Positions 1 to 4,435 of a stretch of 6,630 bases of DNA are shown here, piece after piece. Position 1 is the stretch's first letter. Every line of letters starts with the position of its first letter. A program made the position numbers and the translations under genes. The stretch is from contig NJEF01000051.1 of the NCBI GenBank assembly GCA_002255065.1, positions 1 through 6,630 on the forward strand, given 5' to 3'. Under the pieces are notes generated by a model that was not told where the DNA came from, made no database searches, and saw only the letters and a program-made list of their open reading frames with translations. This DNA comes from Desulfurococcales archaeon ex4484_204 (lineage in GTDB: Archaea; Thermoproteota; Thermoprotei_A; Sulfolobales; NBVN01).

Positions 1-24
1 TAAAGTAGCCTAACCATGTTTTAG

Positions 25-108
25 CGCCGGGGGCGGGATTCGAACCCGCGCAGGCACGTGCCCACCGGCTCTCAAGGCCGGCCCCTTAGACCGCTCGGGC
101 ACCCCGGC
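25..108 (-). tRNA. tRNA-Ser, anticodon UGA
   Basis: Read on the minus strand, an 84-nt class II tRNA folds cleanly. The acceptor stem is GCCGGGG/CCCCGGC (108-102 with 32-26). The D stem is CCC/GGG. The anticodon stem is CCGGC/GCCGG with loop CTTGAGA, putting anticodon UGA at 74-72. The long variable arm (64-50) has a GGGC/GCCT stem, and the T arm is GCGGG-TTCGAAT-CCCGC. All 20 pairs of the four standard stems are G-C, typical of a hyperthermophile. The long variable arm, UGA anticodon and G discriminator at 25 all fit serine (UCA codons). There is no intron, and CCA is not encoded (the next bases are CTA). It lies about 100 bp downstream of rps10 on the same strand, and I recall tRNA-Ser beside rps10 in other crenarchaea. 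Confidence 0.97.
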
Positions 109-130
109 CCCACATAAGTTGCTTTAATAG

Positions 131-142
131 AGTTTTTAATTC
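131..142 (-). promoter_or_regulatory. probable TATA box of the tRNA-Ser gene
   Basis: On the minus strand the sequence GAATTAAAAACT is centred about 28 bp before the tRNA 5' end, the usual archaeal TATA distance. A purine-rich AGAACGAA just upstream could act as the BRE. It suggests the tRNA has its own promoter rather than relying only on readthrough from rps10. It is assigned by position and composition only. Confidence 0.5.
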
Positions 143-147
143 GTTCT

Positions 148-166
148 ATCCTTAACGCATAAGGAT
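148..166. repeat. perfect 7-bp inverted repeat between rps10 and tRNA-Ser
   Basis: The sequence ATCCTTA-ACGCA-TAAGGAT gives a 7-bp stem with a 5-nt loop on either strand. It sits about 40 bp past the rps10 stop and just upstream of the proposed tRNA TATA box. It could be a processing or termination hairpin for the tuf-rps10 transcript, or an upstream protein-binding site. No T-run follows it on the minus strand, so it is not a classical intrinsic terminator. Confidence 0.5.
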
Positions 167-207
167 GAGTATGTTTATTCTTTTTAATAAAACACCGTTT
201 AATTCCT

Positions 208-519
208 TCAGCGTAGTAGCTCTAGCTCTATGTATACATCATCTGGTACTCTAACCCTCATTATCTGCCTCATAACTCTTTCGTCAGCAGCTATATCAAT
301 TAGCCTTTTATGAACCCTCATCTCCCACTTCTCGTAGACTTTAGTTCCCTCACCGTGCGGTGGAACCAATACAGGTACTACTAACCTCTTAGTAGGTAGC
401 GGTACCGGACCCCGAACCTCAACACCAGCTTTCTTAGCTATTTGAACTAACTGCGTAGCTACATCGTTTAAGTGTTCGACGTTCGTGCTCCAGAGCCTTA
501 TCCTAACCCTGCTACTCAT
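208..519 (-). CDS. rps10: 30S ribosomal protein S10 (uS10)
   Basis: This is a complete 103-residue archaeal/eukaryotic-type S10, a small-subunit head protein. Diagnostic stretches are RIRLWSTNVEHLN near the N-terminus (residues 6-18), RGPVPLPTKRL at about 36-46, PHGEG at about 54-58, and the near-invariant EKWEMRVHKRLIDIAADERV at 63-82, followed by RVRVPDDVYIE. The length is usual for the family. The ATG start is supported by a weak Shine-Dalgarno AGGG (531-528) eight bases upstream and by family N-termini. It begins 25 nt after the tuf stop with no visible promoter in between, so it should be cotranscribed with tuf, as is common in archaea. The stop is TGA. Confidence 0.98.
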   Translation of the reverse strand: MSSRVRIRLWSTNVEHLNDVATQLVQIAKKAGVEVRGPVPLPTKRLVVPVLVPPHGEGTKVYEKWEMRVHKRLIDIAADERVMRQIMRVRVPDDVYIELELLR

Positions 520-544
520 CCTTGAAACCCTGGTAGCAACCGCT

Positions 545-1867
545 TCACTTCTTAGTCTTTATCTCGACGGTCGTCGGCTTTACATCCATGATTATCCCTA
601 TACCAACGGTCTTACCCATATCCCTCATAGCAAACCTTCCTAGCTGCGGTATCTCTGCATACTTCTCTACAACCATTGGCTTAATGGGTTTAAACCTCAT
701 TATAGCTGACTCACCAGCCTTAACAAACGGCGGGTTCTTCTCAGCGATTTTGCCAGTCCTGGGATCGAGCTTACCAACGATTTCAACTATTCTCGACGCA
801 ATGGACGCTGTATGTGCATGAACTACCGGCGTATAGCCGACGTGGATCGCCGTGGGGTGCCAGACTACGTAAACCCTAGCTAGGAACTCCTCAACAACCG
901 TTGGCGGCTTATCTAGGTGGCCAGCTACGTCACCCCTCCTAATATCAGTTTTAGAAACCCCTCTAACGTTGAAGCCTATGTTGTCACCTGGCAGTGCTTC
1001 AGGCAGCTTCTCGTGATGCATCTCTATGGACCTAACCTCACCAACAACCCCTGGAGGCATGAACACTATCCTATCGCCGACCCTCAGCTTACCTGTCTCC
1101 ACCCTACCTACAGGGACCGTGCCAACACCAGATATCGTGTAGACCTCCTGAACAGGAATTCTTAGGGGCTTATCTATGGGCTTCTTAGGAGGCTGAACGC
1201 TGTCCATAGCGCTAACTACCGTTAAGCCCTTATACCAGGGCATCCTGCTCGAGAGCTCAATAATGTTATCCCCAGTCCATCCGGAGGTCGGCACGAATGG
1301 TATACGGTCCACCCTATAGCCTAAGGTCTTCATGAACTTCTTAAGCACACTCACTATGTGCTCGTATCTCTTCTGGCTCCAGGGTGGGTCTGTTATGTCC
1401 ATCTTCGTAATCGCAACAACGACCTGATCGATGCCCATAGTCCTTGCGAGAATTATATGCTCCATCGTCTGGCCCTCTCTACTCATACCAGCTTCAAACT
1501 CCCCCGTTTTAGCCGACACGACCAGCAATGCGACATCGGCTTGGCTGGCCCCGGTAATCATGTTTTTAATGAAGTCCCTATGGCCTGGAGCGTCTATGAT
1601 GGTCCAGTAGTACTTAGGCGTCTCGAACCTCATGAAGGATAGCGATATCGTTAAACCCCTCTCGCGCTCCTCCTTAAGCTTGTCAAGGAACCACGCGAAC
1701 TTCTCGGACTCCTTACCAGCTTTCTTAGCAGCTTCCTCAACCTCCTTAGCTGTCTTCTTATCTATAGCGCCGAGCTTAAGCAGCATATGGCCCACTAGTG
1801 TGCTCTTACCATGGTCTACGTGCCCTATTACAACCAGGTTTAAGTGCTCCTTCTTCGGCCTGCTCAT
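545..1867 (-). CDS. tuf: translation elongation factor EF-1 alpha (aEF1A)
   Basis: A 440-residue GTPase that brings aminoacyl-tRNA to the ribosome in the cytoplasm. Domain I carries G1 GHVDHGKST (15-23), the switch I threonine in GLTIS (Thr73), G3 DAPGH (92-96, including the catalytic-type His96) and a G5-like SGW (195-197). Domains II and III follow from about 232, with the conserved VGRVETG, PGDNIGFNVRG, VWHPTAI and GRFAMRDMG stretches. The long switch I insert (about 37-70) is typical of archaeal/eukaryotic EF1A. One oddity is that the G4 motif, normally NKMD, reads TKMD (154-157, Thr codon ACG at 1408-1406). ATG at 1867 is preceded by AGGTGG at a 7-nt spacing. Another ATG four bases upstream is out of frame. 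It has its own promoter and is followed by rps10. The stop is TGA. Confidence 0.98.
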   Translation of the reverse strand: MSRPKKEHLNLVVIGHVDHGKSTLVGHMLLKLGAIDKKTAKEVEEAAKKAGKESEKFAWFLDKLKEERERGLTISLSFMRFETPKYYWTIIDAPGHRDFIKNMITGASQADVALLVVSAKTGEFEAGMSREGQTMEHIILARTMGIDQVVVAITKMDITDPPWSQKRYEHIVSVLKKFMKTLGYRVDRIPFVPTSGWTGDNIIELSSRMPWYKGLTVVSAMDSVQPPKKPIDKPLRIPVQEVYTISGVGTVPVGRVETGKLRVGDRIVFMPPGVVGEVRSIEMHHEKLPEALPGDNIGFNVRGVSKTDIRRGDVAGHLDKPPTVVEEFLARVYVVWHPTAIHVGYTPVVHAHTASIASRIVEIVGKLDPRTGKIAEKNPPFVKAGESAIMRFKPIKPMVVEKYAEIPQLGRFAMRDMGKTVGIGIIMDVKPTTVEIKTKK

Positions 1868-1874
1868 TCATGGC

Positions 1875-1880
1875 CCACCT
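1875..1880 (-). promoter_or_regulatory. Shine-Dalgarno site of tuf
   Basis: Minus-strand AGGTGG lies 7 nt before the tuf ATG. It complements the expected anti-SD end of archaeal 16S rRNA and picks out the ATG at 1867 over the out-of-frame ATG at 1871, which would start only 3 nt from this site. Confidence 0.75.
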
Positions 1881-1903
1881 TTCACTAGTCTATGTTGTGT
1901 GCC

Positions 1904-1911
1904 TTATAAAA
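1904..1911 (-). promoter_or_regulatory. TATA box of tuf-rps10
   Basis: TTTTATAA on the minus strand, with the A-rich CAAATAAAC just upstream as a possible BRE. It lies in the 61-bp gap after the rps7 stop. Transcription would start near 1881, leaving a leader of about 14 nt that is almost filled by the Shine-Dalgarno site. This is the clearest promoter in the window and fits the heavy expression expected of EF-1A independently of the upstream ribosomal genes. Confidence 0.75.
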
Positions 1912-1928
1912 GTTTATTTGATTGCAGA

Positions 1929-2537
1929 CTACCTAGAGCTTAAAGCTATCCTCTCGATCTCCTCCTTCCTAGATATAGCGTAGCTCTTAGGATCCCCTTT
2001 AGAAGCGTGTAGTATTTCGTCAGCTAGGCACTCGGCTATGGTTTTATGGGACCTAAAGGCAGCAACCCTAGCGCCCTCAGCCATATGCCTTAACGCTAGG
2101 TCAACCCTTCTAAGCGGGGAGATATCAACCGCTACATGATATATTATACCGCCGTACATTATCCTCGTGGTCTCCTCCCTAGGGGCTGCATTCTCTATAG
2201 CTCTAACAAGGACCTGTAAGGGGTTCTCACCGGTCTTAAGGTGTATTATCTCAAAAGCCTTCTTAACTATGTTGTAAGCTAGGTGTTTCTTACCTGTGTT
2301 CCTGCCAGGCCTCATGAGCACGTTCATTAACCTCTCAACTATGGGGACCTCAGCCTTACCGAACCTCTTGTGCTCATGCCTACCGCCAGTGTGGGGTAGG
2401 TAAACAGGTCTTAGGGATATGTACTTCTTTAAGCTTGGATCCCTAACCACTACGCCATCAAACCTCCACTTACCGAACAGTCTAATCTCTACAGGCTTAG
2501 GTTTAAGCACTTCCCGACCTGCCTCTCCTCCTTCCAT
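1929..2537 (-). CDS. rps7: 30S ribosomal protein S7 (uS7)
   Basis: A complete 202-residue archaeal S7, which nucleates assembly of the small-subunit head and contacts the E/P-site region. Recognisable parts are the archaeal N-terminal extension with LFGKWRFDGVVVRDPSLKKY (20-39), then LPHTGGRHEHKRFGK (48-62), VPIVERLMNVLMRPGRNTGK (65-84), the ENPLQVLVRAIENAAPREE region (about 104-122) and the C-terminal GARVAAFRSHKTIAECLADE helix with a short SSR end. The length is normal for crenarchaea. The ATG is preceded by AGGT (2549-2546) at a spacing of 8. The stop is TAG. It normally follows rps12 directly, but here a plus-strand gene lies between them and S7 has its own likely promoter in the divergent region. 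Confidence 0.98.
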   Translation of the reverse strand: MEGGEAGREVLKPKPVEIRLFGKWRFDGVVVRDPSLKKYISLRPVYLPHTGGRHEHKRFGKAEVPIVERLMNVLMRPGRNTGKKHLAYNIVKKAFEIIHLKTGENPLQVLVRAIENAAPREETTRIMYGGIIYHVAVDISPLRRVDLALRHMAEGARVAAFRSHKTIAECLADEILHASKGDPKSYAISRKEEIERIALSSR

Positions 2538-2571
2538 ACCAGCTAACCTAGAAAGTTAGAGATGAAAAGGG

Positions 2572-2578
2572 TTATTAA
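2572..2578 (-). promoter_or_regulatory. probable TATA box of rps7
   Basis: TTAATAA on the minus strand, within GTCTTAATAACCC. Transcription would start near 2549, giving a leader of about 12 nt, the same compact layout as tuf. A second candidate, TTATAA at 2603-2598, would give a leader of roughly 35-40 nt. Both are in the non-coding region created by the divergent gene, so rps7 cannot be served by simple readthrough from rps12. Confidence 0.5.
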
Positions 2579-2608
2579 GACTTAACACCCCGTGTCGTTA
2601 TAAGGGGC

Positions 2609-2628
2609 TTAATGGCTTAACCCATTAA
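2609..2628. repeat. 7-bp inverted repeat and overlapping direct repeat in the divergent promoter region
   Basis: TTAATGG (2609-2615) and CCATTAA (2622-2628) form a perfect inverted repeat around CTTAAC. Overlapping it, GGCTTAA occurs twice in direct orientation eight bases apart (2606-2612 and 2614-2620). The repeat lies between the candidate rps7 promoter and the nuclease-family gene promoter and overlaps the start of the latter. This is where an operator for a dimeric regulator would sit. No regulator is identified. AT-rich sequence makes short repeats by chance, so function is only a possibility. Confidence 0.4.
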
Positions 2629-2638
2629 ATATTAATAA
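2624..2638 (+). promoter_or_regulatory. probable TATA box of the DUF151-family gene
   Basis: Plus-strand ATTAAATATTAATAA contains two overlapping TATA-like cores, with expected transcript starts between about 2653 and 2661. The leader would be roughly 8-16 nt. No Shine-Dalgarno-like sequence precedes the ATG at 2669, so near-leaderless translation is likely, unlike the minus-strand genes. Confidence 0.55.
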
Positions 2639-2668
2639 CGTTCGATACGACTAGATACCCGATTAACA

Positions 2669-3160
2669 ATGTCTGTAGGGCTGTACAGGGTAGTGGACGT
2701 TGAACCAATGATAACTGAGGATGATGACTTTGAAACAGGGATCCTTACCTGCTACCTAGAGAACGGCGACTCCCTAGTGCTATATAACATACCGCCGGAG
2801 ATAGCGAGGGCAATAGGGAAGCTAAGAAGCGACGACTTAATTCTAGATGTAGGCAACGACAGGGACACCATATATGACTTGCTAATAATGCTGGCTCCAA
2901 GACTGGACGAGATAAGGAACTCCTTAAACAGCGTAGTCATAGATTACTTTAACTTTAAGACCATGACGTATAGGGCTAGCGTGTACCTTGAAATAGACGA
3001 TATTAAGGTAAAGAAAGGGATGATTCCGAGCCACGCTATATTCCTTGCTTTACTATTCAACAAACCTGTATACATAACCGATGAAGTCCTTAAAATATCT
3101 AGGGAGCTTAATGAAAGCAGCGGTGAGGGGGATGAGGACGATTTCGCTAGCATAGCTTAA
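2669..3160 (+). CDS. bifunctional nuclease / DUF151-family protein
   Basis: A 163-residue protein recognised as the BFN/DUF151 fold. The N-terminal strands run through GILTCYLENGDSLVLYNIPP (24-43), then a helix EIARAIGK (44-51), TIYDLLIML (67-75), and the conserved C-terminal core IPSHAIFLALLFNKPVYITD (119-138). Family members have been reported with nuclease activity in plants, but the role in archaea is not established, so the function is unknown. The usual R-P-S-D-A core is changed: I-P-S-H-A here (119-123). The last 15 residues are an acidic Ser/Gly/Glu/Asp tail. It is the only plus-strand gene. It diverges from rps7 and ends 11 bp from the convergent rps12 stop. The ATG start has no Shine-Dalgarno site but follows a good TATA region closely. 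The stop is TAA. Confidence 0.85.
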   Translation: MSVGLYRVVDVEPMITEDDDFETGILTCYLENGDSLVLYNIPPEIARAIGKLRSDDLILDVGNDRDTIYDLLIMLAPRLDEIRNSLNSVVIDYFNFKTMTYRASVYLEIDDIKVKKGMIPSHAIFLALLFNKPVYITDEVLKISRELNESSGEGDEDDFASIA

Positions 3161-3171
3161 CAACGTATGAG

Positions 3172-3615
3172 CTACCTTATAGGCTTCTGCCTCTTACCCT
3201 TAATTAAGGCATCTAAGGATACACCGTTAACCATAACGACCTTGTACCTAACCCCTGGTAGGTCCCCCATAGACCTACCCCTGCTACCACCTATACCAGC
3301 TATTATTACCTCGTCGTGCTCATCAATGAAGGTTACACCACCATCGTAAGGCACGAAGGCCGTCACTACCTTACCATTCTTAACTAGCTGAACTCTAACG
3401 CACTTCCTAAGCGCCGAGTTAGGCTGCCTTGACTCAACACCAACCTTCTCCAGAACAATCCCTCTAGCCATTGGTGCGCCCTCTAACGGATCGTACTTCT
3501 CCTTAAGCTTAAGCATCCTTACCCTAAAATCCCTCTGGCTCCACCTAAACTTTAACCTCTTTAGCTTAAGCTTCCTAGCTGCGTATAGACCTGAAGGCGC
3601 TTTCTTGCCTGGCAC
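3172..3615 (-). CDS. rps12: 30S ribosomal protein S12 (uS12)
   Basis: A complete 147-residue S12, the decoding-centre protein. It has the archaeal N-terminus PGKKAPSGLYAARKLK (2-17), the decoding loop QPNSALRKCVRVQL (64-77), PYDGGVTFIDEHDEV (89-103) and the second loop SMGDLPGVRYK (115-125), with a basic C-terminus. The start is GTG (3615-3613). The ATG five bases upstream is in another frame and would not make S12, and the family begins Met-Pro-Gly-Lys. A G-rich Shine-Dalgarno sequence precedes it. It lies 60 bp after nusA, with a possible promoter of its own in that gap. It is separated from its usual partner rps7 by an opposing gene, and its TAG stop is only 11 bp from that gene's stop. 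Confidence 0.98.
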   Translation of the reverse strand: MPGKKAPSGLYAARKLKLKRLKFRWSQRDFRVRMLKLKEKYDPLEGAPMARGIVLEKVGVESRQPNSALRKCVRVQLVKNGKVVTAFVPYDGGVTFIDEHDEVIIAGIGGSRGRSMGDLPGVRYKVVMVNGVSLDALIKGKRQKPIR

Positions 3616-3618
3616 TTC

Positions 3619-3627
3619 ATCACCCCT
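3619..3627 (-). promoter_or_regulatory. Shine-Dalgarno site fixing the GTG start of rps12
   Basis: Minus-strand AGGGGTGAT matches the anti-SD-complementary AGGAGGTGAT pattern. The GGTG core is 5 nt before the GTG. This supports the GTG at 3615 as a real start. The overlapping ATG at 3620 is inside the SD element itself. Confidence 0.6.
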
Positions 3628-3651
3628 ACTACCACTTAGCCTAGCTCAGCA

Positions 3652-3660
3652 CCTAATAAG
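3652..3660 (-). promoter_or_regulatory. possible TATA box of rps12
   Basis: CTTATTAGG on the minus strand in the 60-bp nusA-rps12 gap. A start near 3630 would give a leader of about 15 nt carrying the Shine-Dalgarno site, the same geometry as tuf. The match is weaker than at tuf, and readthrough from the RNA polymerase genes is also likely. Confidence 0.35.
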
Positions 3661-3675
3661 TGTTACAGCATCCCC

Positions 3676-4107
3676 TCACACAATAGAGACCACGTCTATC
3701 TCGTAGTACCTCTTAAGTATCAACCTTGCCTTATTCACATTCCTCCCATTCTTACCTATAGCTATCCCCTTATCATGCGGGTCTACACGAACGTAGAGTA
3801 CCTTCCTACCATCAGGGGTTTTATTCAGCGTAATACCTAGAACTCTAGCTGGTATGAATATGTTCTTAACGAAGTTCTCAAGGCTGTCTGCCCACTCAAC
3901 TATTTCTATTCTTCTACCTAGGATCTTTGATAACCTCCTGACATTCCTACCCTTAGTCCCTACAGCAATACCCGCCATTCCAGGGGGCACAATGTAGATC
4001 ACGGAGCTAGCTTCATCATCTATTATGCAGTCCCTAGCTGAAACACCTGTTATATCGTGTAGTAGCGCCATATAGCGTAGTTCCTCGCCTGTTAACCTAA
4101 CTGGCAA
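3676..4107 (-). CDS. nusA: archaeal NusA-like protein, two KH domains
   Basis: A short archaeal NusA: only the two RNA-binding KH domains, without the bacterial N-terminal polymerase-binding and S1 domains. Counting from the start chosen here (143 aa), the first KH GxxG loop is GTKG (50-53) and the second is GKNG (118-121), each followed by a basic helix. It is thought to act in transcription termination or antitermination. The start is a judgement. TTG at 4107 gives MPVRLTGEELRYM, matching the family's M-P-x-K/R-L-T-x-E-E pattern. It lies 4 nt after the rpl30e TAA and follows a GGAGGAGGG tract. A GTG at 4143 would add 12 residues, overlap rpl30e by 32 nt and has no Shine-Dalgarno site. The stop is TGA. 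Its place after rpl30e in the polymerase operon is canonical. Confidence 0.93.
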   Translation of the reverse strand: MPVRLTGEELRYMALLHDITGVSARDCIIDDEASSVIYIVPPGMAGIAVGTKGRNVRRLSKILGRRIEIVEWADSLENFVKNIFIPARVLGITLNKTPDGRKVLYVRVDPHDKGIAIGKNGRNVNKARLILKRYYEIDVVSIV

Positions 4108-4111
4108 CTCC

Positions 4112-4435
4112 TTACTCTCCCTCCTCCAAAAGCCTTGATTCACCAGGATCTAAAATAGCTATCGTCGATATGGGGAACGGCTTACCGCAGGTGGTCCCTA
4201 ACTCATAGCTAGTCTTCCCATACCTAATAACCTTAACGCCCCCCAGCTTAGCGTAGTAAAGCACATCACCCTCTATCCATGGAGGGATCTTATCCGCGAT
4301 AACAACCCCCTTAGCCTTACCAATTTTTAAAGCACGGACAGCCCTCTTAGCCCCTATGATAACCTTACCTGTCTTGATGAGCAACCTAATCTCGTCGTCC
4401 AGCGATACCGTCTTACTCGACACTACTATCACCAC
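4112..4435 (-). CDS. rpl30e: 50S ribosomal protein L30e (eL30)
   Basis: Ribosomal protein of the L7Ae/L30e family, up to 107 residues. Signature parts are EIRLLIKTGKVIIGAKRAVR (15-34), the Lys/Gly-rich GKAKGVVIADKIP (38-50), an ILYYAKL-like helix (VLYYAKL, 58-64) and the diagnostic YELGTTCGKPF (77-87), ending in an acidic tail. Canonically it sits between rpoA2 and nusA. The 5' end is ambiguous. GTG codons at 4435, 4432 and 4423 are all in frame. The last, preceded by GGTGAT (4433-4428) and giving M-S-S-K-T, may be the true start (103 aa). The coordinates here give the longest form. It overlaps the end of rpoA2 by 11-23 nt, which implies translational coupling. The stop is TAA. Confidence 0.95.
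   Translation of the reverse strand: MVIVVSSKTVSLDDEIRLLIKTGKVIIGAKRAVRALKIGKAKGVVIADKIPPWIEGDVLYYAKLGGVKVIRYGKTSYELGTTCGKPFPISTIAILDPGESRLLEEGE
4119..4127 (-). promoter_or_regulatory. purine-rich ribosome binding region before nusA
   Basis: Minus-strand GGAGGAGGG lies inside the last codons of rpl30e, about 11-12 nt before the proposed TTG start of nusA. A second GGAG directly abuts the TTG. It would be downstream of, and so useless to, the alternative GTG at 4143. This is one reason for choosing the TTG. The same bases also encode the acidic EEG end of L30e. Confidence 0.5.

Noticed and set aside
588..1983. Plus-strand open frames opposite tuf
   Set aside because: They are antisense to a complete, strongly conserved EF-1A gene, show no family features and no start signals. 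They are shadows.
2715..2727. CTGA followed by ATGATGA near the start of the DUF151 gene, like D'/C' boxes
   Set aside because: No matching outer C and D boxes at the right distances; the bases encode an acidic Glu/Asp stretch of the protein.
2752..3153. Minus-strand open frames opposite the DUF151 gene
   Set aside because: The plus-strand protein matches a known family over its length, so the minus-strand frames are shadows.
3167..3349. Short plus-strand open frame just after the DUF151 gene
   Set aside because: It lies antisense inside the 3' end of rps12, whose protein is conserved through this stretch.
3616..3651. CTGA and GTGATGA motifs resembling C/D-box RNA elements before rps12
   Set aside because: The order and spacing of the boxes do not make a C/D RNA, and the GTGATGA is explained by the Shine-Dalgarno site and the overlap with the start.
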